Assembly: GCA_028564925.1 (NCBI GenBank)
Contig: CM053034.1
Span: 91,893,626-91,957,625 of the forward strand
Source: Lithobates sylvaticus
Taxonomy: Eukaryota; Chordata; Amphibia; Anura; Ranidae
Direction of reading: 5' to 3'
DNA length: 64,000 nucleotides
Below are positions 23,450-34,196 of this stretch, piece after piece. Numbering within the stretch: the first letter of the stretch is position 1; each line of letters starts with the position of its first letter. The position numbers and the translations under genes were made by a program. The notes under the pieces are model-generated. The model saw only the letters and a list, made by a program, of their open reading frames with translations. It did not search any database and was not told the DNA's origin.

Positions 23450-23743
23450 ATGGCCAGAGAGAGCATCGTGTCAACATCGAATGAACAACAACAAGCAGAA
23501 GCAGAAGGTGGCGACGGCGACGATGGCAACAGAAGCCCCGGCCACTGGCAAGAACAGAAGAGACCCCCGAAGACCCCCGAAGTCGGAACAAGACCCCCAG
23601 ACGACGGCGGCGATGAAGAAGAAAGCCGGGCTCCTCCGCTAGTGAAAGAGCTAGGTAAAAGAGCAGAAGATAGCGGAGGAGTCCGGCGAGAAGACCCCCA
23701 AGACGGAAGAAGACCCCCGGAGCTGTGCAATAAAATATTTTAA
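23450..23743 (+). CDS. Small acidic ORF in the fold-back element, unknown
   Basis: I do not recognise this frame. It encodes 97 residues starting MARESIVSTSNEQQQAEAEG. It is rich in Glu, Asp, Gly, Pro, Arg and Lys, without membrane segment, Cys or known motif. The repeated 'RPPKTPE' and 'GRRPPELCNKIF' stretches reflect repeated 'AAGACCCCC' DNA. What makes it notable is its setting. A TATA-like box lies 26 bp upstream, and an AATAAA at 23,729-23,734 overlaps the last codons, so the core of the element looks like a miniature transcription unit. It may equally be a chance frame in GC-rich repeat DNA. Confidence 0.2.
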   Translation: MARESIVSTSNEQQQAEAEGGDGDDGNRSPGHWQEQKRPPKTPEVGTRPPDDGGDEEESRAPPLVKELGKRAEDSGGVRREDPQDGRRPPELCNKIF

Positions 23744-23981
23744 AAAATTGTGTTGTTTTTTTTTTTTAATTTACACTTTTTTCCTTAGGTGAATGGGTAG
23801 GGGTACATCGTACCCCATACTCATTCACATAGGGTGGGGGGGCTGGGATCTGGGGGCTCCCTTATTAAAGGGGGCTCACGGATTCCGATAAGCCCCCCGC
23901 CCGCAGACCCCGACAACCAACGGCCAGGGTTGTCGGGAAGAGGCCCTTGTCCTCATCAACATGGGGACAAGGTGCTTTGGG
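23664..23981 (-). repeat. Inner inverted-repeat arm, right
   Basis: It mirrors 23,045-23,345, with a few substitutions and short indels. The spacer between the arms is about 320 bp and holds the TATA box and start codon of a small open frame. Confidence 0.85.
23729..23734 (+). promoter_or_regulatory. Possible polyadenylation signal in fold-back element
   Basis: AATAAA overlaps the end of the 97-codon frame. A mirrored TTTATTGCACAG copy lies in the left arm, so each arm carries the signal pointing outward. Confidence 0.35.
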
Positions 23982-24480
23982 GTGGGGGGGCCGCAGGGCC
24001 CCCCTTTCCCCAGGGCACCCCCCATGTTGAGGGCACGCGGCCTGGTACGGCTCAGGAGGTGCGCTCGCTCGTCCCCACCCTCTTTCCTGACCGGCCAGGG
24101 TGCGTGCTCGGATAAGGGTCTAAGATGGGTTTGGGGGGGACCCCCATGCCGCTTTTTTCGGCGTAGGGATTCCCCTTTAAATCCATACCAAGTGACGGGG
24201 GTTGGCGCGGCGGCATTCACTTCCTTCGCTAGCCCCGTCTACCTGGAGTCACGTTCTAAATGAACGGACTTTCCTCCATGTTGGGGGCAAGTCCATTCAT
24301 TTCAAAAGTCCCGCGGACTTTCGCCAAAACTCCGGCGGATTGTCCGACGGAAAAGTCCGGGCGGGTGTGGGCAAGTCCACACGTTCAGAAAGTCCGGCGG
24401 ACCTCCGCTGGAAAGTCGGGCGATTTGTCTGCTGGACTAGGTCCGGCGGACAATCCCGAGTCCGAGCGTGTGTACGCCGC

Positions 24481-24605
24481 ATAAGACAAAACGCTCTGCC
24501 ATAGTCCTAAGCTCAAAAAGCTTTTGATCACTTAAGCTGGCCATTCATGTTTGCAGTTCTTTCCAGATACAGGTTTTTTCAGGCCCCTTCATTAAGGCTT
24601 TGAAG
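24481..24605 (+). pseudogene. L1 ORF2 RT, continuation after the fold-back element
   Basis: Right after the TAA, sequence encoding 'RSAIVLS' and then 'SGPFIKALKALYSN'-like residues continues the L1 RT that stopped at 22,985 ('IDLIDLLTKA'). The catalytic FADD region is not found beyond it. Confidence 0.65.
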
Positions 24606-25014
24606 GCTTTATATTCGAATCCTTCTTAATGCTAATTTGTATTAAAAGAAGTTTAGGACATTGTTGTCTAGATGTGTTTGAAACTAGAATGAATTGCATA
24701 CTTGATTCAGTGTAATGTAAGGAGAGGATACTCAGCAGCTGTTTACACATCTGGACTCAGGAGCACTAGTGTGGGACACAAGAACACCCTTTTTAGGGTG
24801 TCACACACAGGTATTCCAGTGGATACCTGGGGTGTCTCCAGGTGTGAAACTTGTCCAAAAAAGGTAAGTATTCCAGCTTTGGTAAGGGAAAAAATCATGT
24901 CTTCAGCTCGGAACTCTGCCAAAACAGACAAGTGTACCCCACTTCCCAGCAATGTTTCATATTTCTATTTCTGGCCTCAAATATCTGTGTGCTAACTATA
25001 CCTTTTGTTTCATT
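24606..25014. other. Unassigned sequence before Harbinger-like exons
   Basis: No clear gene. A frame at 24,702-24,995 lacks any known motif. 'AAGGTAAGT' at 24,859-24,867 resembles a splice donor, which would fit a further 5' exon of the adjoining Harbinger-like gene. Confidence 0.25.
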
Positions 25015-25366
25015 CTCATAGGGGAGAAACGACTCGGGACATCAGAGGACATCAGGGACCCCCCACCTCCTGAAGAAGGGGAACAGAGGACACCACAACC
25101 TGAGGATGTGGAGGAAAGAGAGGTGGCTGAAATTGTCACCACAAGAGGTGAGTGTCTGACACCACAGATTCAGGTAATAGAGGGTATGCCTTCATATTTA
25201 TAATACATGGTGTGTATTTTTTATTTTAGGTGATGTGCATGTTGTGGAAGAACAATCTCTGCATTTCACCAGTGCAAGTGTACAAAGGCTAATTCAGGAC
25301 ATCATGTGTTTTAGTCGGGATTTAGACACCATAAAGCAAAAAACAAATGAGGTTGAACATGATTGA
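25015..25366 (+). pseudogene. Harbinger DNA-binding (Myb/SANT, NAIF1-like) gene, exon-like remnants
   Basis: Two exon-like blocks are visible. The first, about 25,021-25,146, encodes 'PPPPEEGEQRTPQPEDVEER' and ends at 'AGAG|GTGAGT', a good donor. The second starts after 'TTTATTTTAG' at about 25,229. It encodes 'HFTSASVQRLIQDIMCFSRD' and 'LDTIKQKTNEVEHD', then a stop at about 25,366. This acidic linker plus helical C-terminal block recalls the second, Myb-like protein that PIF/Harbinger transposons carry, which brings the transposase to the DNA ends. The DNA-binding SANT domain itself is not seen, so the call is tentative. Confidence 0.45.
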
Positions 25367-25860
25367 TGTACTCGGAAGAATCTAAATAACTACCAAATGA
25401 CAACATTTTCTATTTTTGGGGACCAATTTTTTAAAATTTGTGATGCATTTTAAAAGCCAAATTTGGAAGATGCACACAGTGTGTCAACATGTGCTATCTG
25501 CCATCAGGGGATATCAATGTACGCGTTTTGTGGGTGCAACCCCTTCCTCACAACTCTAGTAGGTGAGAGAAAGGGGTTGAGGAGCCCAGCTGGAGCCAGG
25601 TATAGTATTTTTTAACATATTTATTGTCTGAAAATTATTGTTGTTAACTAAATGTTATTATTGATAACAAATGAATGATTTAACAAAAAGTGTTTGACAT
25701 ATGAACAGACAGTAGGGGCCAAAAATTATTGTGACAAGAATGAAAAATGCTGGGGTCAGAATGATAGTCTTTTCTATTTATTAACATTCAATTTGCAACA
25801 GTCATGAGCTGAAAACTGTGTGTGATTGATGAACCAAAAACTATGTCCCTTTTTCATACA

Positions 25861-26079
25861 CAGGAAGACCTTAGCCAGGTTGAGGCTCTGGAATGTGGCA
25901 GACAGGAGGAGGCGGGAGTAAGTGTCAGTCAGGAGGTGGCGGGGCCCTGTAGCCTCACCCAATCCCAGGTGCCTCCCCTCCGCCTTACAACAAAAAGGGC
26001 CAGGAAGGGGAGTAACTTGGAGGAGGCAGCACTGGGCCTCATTAAGGAGGCTAATGCGGCCCTGAAGGCCCATGGCTAG
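25861..26079 (+). pseudogene. Further exon-like remnant of the Harbinger-type gene
   Basis: After 'CATACACAG' an open block of about 70 codons begins 'EDLSQVEALECGRQEEAG'. It ends 'LGLIKEANAALKAHG' with a stop that overlaps the hAT terminus. The composition and short amphipathic tail are like those of other Harbinger accessory proteins. It could be an alternative terminal exon of the 25,015-25,366 remnant or unrelated. Confidence 0.3.
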
Positions 26080-26364
26080 AGTTGAGCGGACACCTGGATG
26101 TTCGGGTTCGGCGGGTTCGGCCGAACTTCGGAAAAAAGTACGGGTTCGGGACCAAACTTGACCCCGAACTCCGAACCCCACTGAAGTCAATGGGGACCCG
26201 GACTTTTTAACACTAAAATGGCTGTAAAAAAGTCATGGAAAGGGCTAGAGGGCTGCAAATGGCAACAAAATGTTGTTAAGAGCATGGCAAGTGATCTGCA
26301 AACAAATGTAGATAGGGAAATAACTTAAAACAACATAAAAAAATAAAAATAAAATGCTGGAGGC

Positions 26365-26515
26365 CCCCTTCTCAACAGAAGAGGTACAGGAAATCATTAA
26401 GAACCTCAGAAACTCAGCGGCACGATGCCACACATATGGTGGGAATACCCCAGAATACTCACTTTCTGGAAAAAATTATTCAATTTAATGGATAAGATAG
26501 TGGGAAAATAAAATA
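26365..26515 (+). mobile_element. Short L1 ORF2 fragments
   Basis: 'EAPFSTEEVQEIIKNL' (RT N-terminal block) is followed after a jump by 'PHIWWECPRILTFWKKLFNL', the conserved L1 ORF2 C-terminal Cys-region signature. Two distant parts of L1 ORF2 are joined in about 150 bp, so this is a heavily deleted copy inside the hAT. Confidence 0.65.
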
Positions 26516-26730
26516 CTTGGAAATTAAAAAAAATGAAAAAATTATAATCTTGACCTAGGAGGACGAAATTCAAATTCAAATGGAGTAGGAGGTTGAGGTG
26601 GCGGTGGATGTGGCGGTGTAGGTGGAAGCGGCGGTGGAGGAGGACGAGGTAGCCAACACTGGTTCAAAAATACAAAAATGGCTGGGTAAGGCTAGTGGTG
26701 TATGATGTGTCGAATTCTGTCCCCCGTCGC

Positions 26731-27025
26731 ATAGTGTCCGCCCTGTACTGCGCTTGCTCAGTACGTAGGACAAGGGGATTTTGAAACTCTCTGAAGACGA
26801 TGCGCGGTGACTCCATGTTCAAGCCACATCATCCGAGGTTGAAGCCTAGCCAAGCGAGCCCGTGAGGCGCCCTGTTACTATGTGCTACCGTATGTCCACT
26901 TGGATGGTCGGGCTTGAACCTGCACTCACTGCGCAGGCGACGTTCATCTTTGGAGATTTTGTGAATCTCCTTGTCCTCCGTACTGCGCAAGCACTGCACC
27001 TGCGCAGTAAGTGGCCGGACACTAT
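26731..27025. mobile_element. Palindromic MITE inside hAT
   Basis: The ends are ATAGTGTCCG and its reverse complement CGGACACTAT. The arms 26,731-26,820 and 26,935-27,025 mirror each other through 'TACTGCGC', 'CAGTACG(T/G)AGGACAAGG' and 'GATTTTG' blocks. No coding capacity. Superfamily not assigned. Confidence 0.65.
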
Positions 27026-27065
27026 CCGATAGCAAGACAGTTTTCGTCCGAACAGGTATATGTGT

Positions 27066-28324
27066 CTATTCTGCACAAGGTACGGCCAAGTCCTGTGGGA
27101 TCCATGCCTGGTTCATTTTAATGAACGTGAGCTTGTCCACATTGGCTCTGGACAGGCGGCTGCGCTTGTCTGTGATAACGTCCCCTGCCGTGCTAAATAC
27201 ACGTTCAGATAATACACTGGCGGCAGGGCAGGCCAGCACCTCCAAGGCGTAAAGGGCAAGCTCAGGCCATGTGCCCAATTTGGAGACCCAGAAGTTGAAG
27301 GGGGCAGACCCGTCATACAGTACGTGTAGGCGTGTGCACACATACTGCTCCACCATGTTGGTGAAATGCTGCCTCCTGCTAAGACGTTCCATCTCAGCTG
27401 GTGGTGCTGGTTGTTGTGGCGTGCTGACAAAGCTTTTCCACATTCCGACAATGCTAACCCTGCCTTCCGAGGTGCTGGCGGTGCCCCGGCTGCATTGGCG
27501 ACCTCTTCCTCCTCCTCTGCCTTCGCCTTGTGCTTCCACCGTACCCCCGCTTCCAAGTGGGAATGCCACCAGCAGCGCGTCTACCAGCGTGCGCTTGTAC
27601 TCGCGCATCTTACGATCACGCTCCAGTGAGGTAATTAAGGACGGCATGTTGTCCTTGTAACGGGGATTCAGCAGGGTGGCCACCCAATAATCAGCACCAG
27701 TTAAAATGTGGGCAACTCGGCGGTCGTTGCGGAGACACTGCAGCATGTAATCGCTCATGTGTGCCAGGCTGCCCAGAGGCAAGGAAAAGCTGTCCTCTGT
27801 GGGAGGTGTATCGTCTGTGTCCTCTGTATCCCCCCAGTCACGCACCAGTGATGGACATGAGCTGGTCTGGGTGCCACCCTGCTGTGAACATGGTTCCTCC
27901 TCCTTCTCCATCTCCTCCTCATCCTCCACCTCGTCATCCTCCAGAACTGTGCCCTTGCTGCCAGAAAATTGTGTACCTGGCGCTTGTTGGTGCAGGAACC
28001 CACCCTCGTAGCCACTTGTAAATGACTGCCCTGAAAGCCTTGGAAATGAACCCTCTTCCTCCTCCTCCTCCTCCTGTGCCACATCCTCTTCCATCATCGC
28101 CTGAAGCGTTTTTTCAAGGAGGCATAGAACTGGGATAGTAACGCTGAGAACGGCGTCATCGGCACTGGCCATGTTGGTGGAGTATTCGAAACAGAGCAAC
28201 AAGGCACACAGGTCTCGCATGGAGGCCCAGTTATTGGCAGTGAAGTGGTGCTGTTCCGCAGAGCGACTCACGCGTGCGTGCTGCAGCTGAAACTCCACTA
28301 TCGCCTGCTGCTGCTCTCAAAGTC
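27066..28324 (-). pseudogene. hAT transposase, C-terminal part with dimerisation domain
   Basis: An open minus-strand frame of about 410 codons ends in a normal stop at 27,066. It begins at the gypsy insertion ('EFQLQHARVSRSAEQHH'). It contains 'YWVATLLNPRYKDNMPSLI', an acidic spacer, and the hallmark hAT C-terminal dimerisation block. That block has 'LACPAASVLSERVFSTAGDV' and 'RSRLSRANVDKLTFIKMN' at about 27,120-27,260. The family cuts and pastes DNA with a DDE/RNase H-fold core. This part looks intact, so the hAT was probably young when the gypsy split it. Confidence 0.88.
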
Positions 28325-29074
28325 TATCAGGAACCTCGTCCGTCGCGCGCTGTAGTGCGCATGCGCACGGGGCTGGCGCTCCGGCGCACAGGAAGAGATG
28401 GGGTAATGCTGCGGCGGCGCACGCGCGCTCGCGGCTCAACTGAGCGGCGCGCGCGCATGCGCACTAGCGTGCGCCCCATGTGACCAACCAGCTGGCCTAT
28501 AAAAGAGAGGCCTTCACACCAAAACAATGCTGGTTCGTCTCTCAGCTGTCCTTGTTCCTTGTACCTGTACCTGCTGTTTTGCTTCCTTGATTGACTACCC
28601 GCTGCCGACCCGGATCACCTTGACCATCCTGCTTCTCTCTAACCTCGACCCTTGGCTTGCCTACCGGACTTCCCACTTGTCTCCAGTGTTTGACCCTCGG
28701 CCTGTACCTTCGGATATCTGCTCCTTGCTGCCAGTACCTGACCCTCTGCCTGCCTTTGACCCTGCCTTATCTCTCCGCCTGGTTACCTCGTTCTGGACTT
28801 GTCTACCCGTGTTTGACCCCCTAGCTTGTGCCTGACTAATCTTCTGTGTTTTACCTCCAGCCTGCCTACCAGTGTTTGAGCCTCAGCCAGGATCCCAGTT
28901 TCCAGCACCTCTCCTGTCTACAGCACCCAGGCCCACGCCTAGCCATCACCAACAGGTGGCTTGTGCCTCTTGTTGCCAACTGCCTTCTGTATCATCTCCA
29001 GGGGCAGTGGGCGCTGAGTCGCAAGGGCAACCGCTCTCGGCATCTTGGCCTCGGTGAGTACTTGATTCCTGATA
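28325..29074 (+). repeat. Gypsy LTR copy 1 (5' LTR)
   Basis: 750 bp, TATCAGGAA to TTCCTGATA. It has an extremely CpG-rich first 200 bp with alternating 'GCGCGCGCATGCGCA', then a TATA box. It ends 13 bp before the gag ATG at 29,088. Confidence 0.93.
28497..28505 (+). promoter_or_regulatory. TATA box of the gypsy LTR
   Basis: CTATAAAAG lies downstream of the CpG-rich segment. Identical sequences occur in LTR copies 2 and 3 near 33,590 and 36,554. Confidence 0.7.
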
Positions 29075-29087
29075 GTACGAACCAGCC

Positions 29088-32000
29088 ATGACAGAGGCCA
29101 ACAGAGCGGGATCTCCTTTGGAGATGTTATGTCAACAGGTGTCTGCCCTCATGGAGGCGGTGCAGAAATTACAGGAAGGCTATGCCCAGGTTGATACCCA
29201 CCTCCAACAACTGGCAACTGCTCCTCCTCCTGCCAACCCAGCTTCCGGGTCAGCCAGCGGGGCCTCCGCACCTCAAATGCAAAATCCACCTGCTATGATG
29301 ATGGCTGTGCCAGAACCCAGGGTACCTATCCCTGAGCGTTTTTCAGGCGACCGTAGAAGATTCAGGTCATTCAAAAACGCCTGCTCCCTGTATCTCGCTT
29401 TACAACCCCGGACCTTCTCCTCTGAAATTGTAAAGGTGGGATTCATCATTTCTCTACTTTCAGAAGAACCTCAGACCTGGGCTCACGGTCTCATGGAGCA
29501 AAGGAACCCCTTGCTAAACACCGTGGATTCTTTTTTTGAAGCTATGGGCCAACTGTATGATGACCCCCAACGTACTGCCACAGCCGAAGCTACTCTACAT
29601 ACCCTTTCCCAGGGGAGAAGACCAGTAGAGGACTATACTGCGGAGTTCCGTAAATGGTCGGCCGACACAACATGGAATGAGGCAGCCCTCCGCTACCAGT
29701 ACCGGCTTGGATTGAACGAGGGCCTCAAGGATGAATTAGCTCGTGTTGAGACTCCCACGACCTTAGAAGAACTCATCCAGTTGACTACCAAACTGGACCG
29801 GCGCATGCGTGAGCGCCGTTCCGAGCGCCTACAAGGATCTCGACCAGTGTGGGGGTCCCCAAGAAGTCCTTCCATGTACCCAACCACTCCCTTGCCTACC
29901 AGCACCTTGGCATCAGACGGGGAACCTATGCAACTAGGTCTAGTCCGCCCCCGTCTGTCTCAGGAGGAACGCCAACGTAGACGCAGATCCAACCTATGTC
30001 TCTACTGCGGAGGATCCGGTCATTTCCTACAGAATTGTCCCATCCGGCCCAGTAAGTTGCCACCTCAGCACACTATGAACTGTCAAAATCCTAACCTTAC
30101 TCAGGCTTATGTGACTCTCTCTGTCTCCCTACAGCTGGCGGGAAAGAGGATTCGGTTACCGGCCGTAATTGACTCCGGGGCTTGCAGCTGCTTTTTAGAT
30201 ATCTCCGTTGCCAAGGAATGGCAGATCCCATATGTTAATAAAGGAAAACCACTATTGGTCCACTTGGCTGACGGGTCCCTGCCACATTCGGGGCCAGTCA
30301 CACTGGAGACAGCACCTATCCTCACCACCACGGATTCTGGACATCAGGAGCTTCTACGCTTCGACCTCATCTCATCCCCAATGTTCCCTATTATTCTAGG
30401 ACTTCCTTGGCTACAAGCCCATGACCCTCAGATCCATTGGGACCGGAAAGAGGTCTCCTTCTCCTCTTCATACTGCCATTCACATTGCCTGGCACCACCT
30501 CCAAGTGCTCATCTGGCTGTTGTCATGGCACCTGAAAACTTACAACACATTCCCCCAGCTTACCAGGACTTTAAAGATGTGTTCGATAAAAAAAAGGCCG
30601 ATCATCTACCTCCACACCGGGCCTATGACTGCCCTATTGAATTACTCACTGGGTCTGAGATCCCTTTCGGACGCATATTTCCCCTGTCGGAGACCGAGCT
30701 AAGAGCTCTTAAAGCTTATATTGATGAGAACCTCGAGAAAGGTTTTATTCGGCCATCTACTTCCCCAGCCGGGGCTGGCATTTTCTTTGTAGGCAAAAAG
30801 GATGGCTCTCTTCGACCCTGCATCGATTATAGGGAGTTAAATAAAATTACTGTCAAAAATCGGTACCCACTACCGCTTATCCCAGAGCTCTTCCAGCGGT
30901 TTCGAACAGCCAAGGTATTTTCCAAGCTCGACCTGCGAGGTGCCTACAATCTCGTCAGGATCCGCGCAGGGGATGAGTGGAAGACTGCTTTCAGGTCTAG
31001 GTTTGGCCACTTTGAATATCTTGTGATGCCTTTCGGCCTATGCAACGCTCCGGCCACTTTTCAACACTCGGTGAACGACATCTTCAGAGAACACTTGGAT
31101 GATTTCTTAGTCGTTTATCTGGATGACATCCTCATATTTTCAGCAACCTTGGAACTCCATCGGGAACACGTCAGATGGGTACTTACCGTCCTCAGGGCCC
31201 ATCAACTATATCTCAAGGCGGAGAAATGCGAATTTGAAAGATCTACAGTCCAATTCTTAGGATTCATCATCTCCACCAAAGGTACGTCGATGGATCCTCA
31301 GAAAGTCAAGGCAGTGGTAGAGTGGTCACCTCCAAAAGATAAAAAGTCGGTGCAACGATTCATTGGCTTCGCCAATTTCTATCGGCGGTTCATCGTGGGA
31401 TTCTCTGCCATCGTTGCCCCGATTACTCAACTAACCCGCCAGCAAAGTCGTTTTCGGTGGACTCCGGAGGCTCAGGAGGCCTTTATCAAGTTGAAAACAC
31501 TTTTCACCACTGCTCCCATTTTACGGCATCCGGACCCGCTGCTCCCTTTCGTATTGGAGGTAGACGCCTCAGATTCGGCCACTGGGGCCATTCTCTCTCA
31601 ACGGCATGGGCCAAAGGCTCTTCTCCATCCGGTGGCTTTCGCCTCCCGGAAATTAAGTTCTCCCGAGAGGAATTATGACGTGGGTGATCGGGAATTACTA
31701 GCTATTAAATGTGCTTTGGAAGAATGGAGGTATCTTCTCGAAGGGGCGGTCCATCCAATCACCATCTTCACCGACCATAAGAACCTCGAATACTTACGGA
31801 CTGCCAAGAGGTTAAGACCTCGCCAAGCCCGATGGGCACTCTTCTTTTCGAGATTCACGTTCCACATCTCCTACCGACCAGGGTCCAAGAATGGCAAGGC
31901 AGATGCTCTCTCCCGCATCTCTTCGGAGTCCGCCCAAATAACAGAACCCAGCACCATCCTAGCTCCCCAGAATTTTTTACTACTTACCCCGACAGACCTG

Positions 32001-33536
32001 TCTTCTGCTCTCCATGCAGCATCAACCCATTGCAGAGATCCTATTGTGGCTTCCTTGGAAAGGCGTGAGAACCTGCTTTGGCATCAAGACAAAGTTTTTG
32101 TCCATCAAGAAGTGAGACCCTTAGTCCTAAGAACCTTCCATGACCACAAGCTAGCGGGGCACTTCGGAGTCCGGAAAACAGCGGAACTCATCTCCCGCAC
32201 CTTCTGGTGGCCAGGCTGGCGACAAGACTGACAAAACTATATCTCCTCCTGCATACCTTGCCAACGGAACAAGGGGGCCAAAAATAGACCTTGGGGGCTA
32301 CTAAAGCCACTACCCATCCCGGAGCGCCCTTGGGCCGACATCTCGATGGACTTCATCGTAGACCTACCTCCCTCAGAGGGGTTTTCTACCATCCTGGTAG
32401 TAGTGGACCGGCTGTCCAAGATGAGCCACTTCCTGCCTATGGTTGGCACTCCCACGGCTTTAGAAACGGCCAACATTTTTATTAAGGAGATTGTCAGGCT
32501 CCATGGGGTCCCCAAGAGCATTGTCTCGGACAGAGGCTCTCAATTTACTTCAAAATTTTGGAAGGAACTTTGCAAGTCTCTAGGAATCAAGGTCTGCCTT
32601 TCATCAGCCTACCATCCACAGAGCAATGGACAAACAGAGCGTACCAACCAGACGCTTGAACAGTACTTACGCTGTTTTTGTTCCTCAGCACAAGACGATT
32701 GGGCCTCCCTACTGGCTTACGCAGAATTCGCGTATAATGACTCCTCCCATTCAACCACTAATCAAACTCCCTTCTGGGCAAATTTTGGCTTTCATCCATC
32801 TTTCCTCCCAAACGCCTTCCCCGAATCACCAGCTCCAGCGGTACAAGAAAGGCTAGAATCCATCCAGTCCAACTTTCAGGAACTCCGGAAAACAATGCAG
32901 CAGGCACAAGAGGATTACAAAAAATTTCACGACAAAGGTAGAAGGGCTAATCCCTCCTTTAAAACAGGGGAGAAGGTATGGTTGTCAACCACCCATCTCA
33001 AGCTCTCGTGCCCCTCACGAAAGCTGGGCCCTAAATTCATCGGGCCATTTGAGATCAAGAAGATGATAAACCCTGTGGCTTTTGAGCTCTCACTACCCAA
33101 GACATACAGAATACACCCGGTATTTCATGCCTCGCTGCTAAGACCGCTGGTCCCCAGTCCTTTTCCGGATAGAGAAGAACTTCCTCCACCTCCTGTCACG
33201 GTTGATGGTAACGAAGAGTATGAAGTGGAATCTCTACTGGGTTGCAGGAAGGTGGGCCGCCAGCTCCAATACTTGGTAAAATGGAAGGGGTACCCTCCAG
33301 AAGACAACTCCTGGGAACCATCCAAAAATTTCCATGCCCCTAGGATGATCAGGATCTTCCACCAAGAACATCCTGAGTTGATGGATAGCCTGGGCGTCCG
33401 GAGTCCGCCCCTCAGGGGGGGGCACTATCAGGAACCTCGTCCGTCGCGCGCTGTAGTGCGCATGCGCACGGGGCTGGCGCTCCGGCGCACAGGAAGAGAT
33501 GGGGTAATGCTGCGGCGGCGCTCGCGGCTCCACTGA
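29088..33536 (+). pseudogene. Gypsy gag-pro-pol with chromodomain, full internal region
   Basis: Domains in order on the plus strand: a Gag with a long helical region, then a CCHC knuckle 'CLYCGGSGHFLQNC' near 29,995-30,040. Protease 'VIDSGACSCFLD' lies near 30,165 and reverse transcriptase with 'VYLDDILIFS' near 31,110-31,140. RNase H with 'LEVDASDSATGAIL' lies near 31,555. The integrase has a zinc-binding 'HFGVRKTAELI' region near 32,160 and D,D,E context 'MDFIVDLPP', 'VSDRGSQFTSKFW', 'HPQSNGQTERTNQ' at about 32,346-32,650. The C-terminal chromodomain 'YLVKWKGYPPEDNSWEP' lies near 33,270. Nearly whole, about one break. The chromodomain typically binds methylated histone H3 to guide insertion. 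Confidence 0.93.
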
Positions 33537-34167
33537 GCGGCGCGCGCGCATGCGCACTAGCGTGCGCCCCATGTGACCAACCAGCTGGCCTATAAAAGAG
33601 AGGCCTTCACACCAAAACAATGCTGGTTCGTCTCTCAGCTGTCCTTGTTCCTTGTACCTGTACCTGCTGTTTTGCTTCCTTGATTGACTACCCGCTGCCG
33701 ACCCGGATCACCTTGACCATCCTGCTTCTCTCTAACCTCGACCCTTGGCTTGCCTACCGGACTTCCCACTTGTCTCCAGTGTTTGACCCTCGGCCTGTAC
33801 CTTCGGATATCTGCTCCTTGCTGCCAGTACCTGACCCTCTGCCTGCCTTTGACCCTGCCTTATCTCTCCGCCTGGTTACCTCGTTCTGGACTTGTCTACC
33901 CGTGTTTGACCCCCTAGCTTGTGCCTGACTAATCTTCTGTGTTTTACCTCCAGCCTGCCTACCAGTGTTTGAGCCTCAGCCAGGATCCCAGTTTCCAGCA
34001 CCTCTCCTGTCTACAGCACCCAGGCCCACGCCTAGCCATCACCAACAGGTGGCTTGTGCCTCTTGGTGCCAACTGCCTTCTGTATCATCTCCAGGGGCAG
34101 TGGGCGCTGAGTCGCAAGGGCAACCGCTCTCGGCATCTTGGCCTCGGTGAGTACTTGATTCCTGATA
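33426..34167 (+). repeat. Gypsy LTR copy 2
   Basis: 742 bp, preceded by a polypurine tract 'CAGGGGGGGG'. It is followed by 20 bp of hAT target sequence (34,168-34,187), which marks it as the original 3' LTR before duplication. Confidence 0.93.
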
Positions 34168-34196
34168 CAGTCTGGCAAGCATGTGCATTTGAAAGA

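Larger units (their letters stand above)
22989..24481. mobile_element. Fold-back Harbinger-like non-autonomous element
   Basis: It is flanked by a TAA duplication (22,986-22,988 and 24,482-24,484), the TWA type used by PIF/Harbinger. Ends are GGCCGCGTAGACACG on the left and, reverse-complemented, TGCGGCGTACACACG on the right. Two inner arms of about 300 bp (about 23,045-23,345 and 23,664-23,981) are near-complementary, so the element can fold back. It encodes no transposase. It split the L1 RT and is younger than the L1. Confidence 0.8.
18985..24605 (+). mobile_element. L1-type LINE, plus strand, carrying two insertions
   Basis: The 5' end shows 'CTTGTAAGATGGCGGA' near 18,997-19,012, typical of L1 5' UTRs. 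An ORF1 coiled-coil/RRM remnant (about 19,405-20,030) and ORF2 endonuclease and RT remnants (about 20,729-24,600) follow. A PLE-related segment (about 21,292-22,445) replaces part of ORF2 after the endonuclease. A fold-back Harbinger-like element (22,989-24,481) splits the RT. After that element the RT resumes ('AIVLS', then 'FIKALKALY' near 24,580). The 3' end was not recognised. Confidence 0.85.

Noticed and set aside
23185-23730. 181-codon minus-strand frame in the fold-back element
   Set aside because: It arises because the arms are inverse copies and GC-rich. It spans both arms and has no start context or motif.
26840-26990. tRNA-like SINE with a B-box-like 'GGTTCAAGCCC' on the minus strand
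   Set aside because: No A box at the right distance and the stretch is the centre of a palindromic MITE.
27271-28084. Plus-strand and alternate-frame ORFs over the hAT transposase
   Set aside because: Overlap the well-supported minus-strand transposase with its conserved C-terminal domain; shadows.
28527-28835. 102-codon frame inside each gypsy LTR (also at 33,620 and 36,584)
   Set aside because: It lies wholly in the LTR, is Pro/Leu-rich without motif and exists in all LTR copies by descent. No evidence of a protein.
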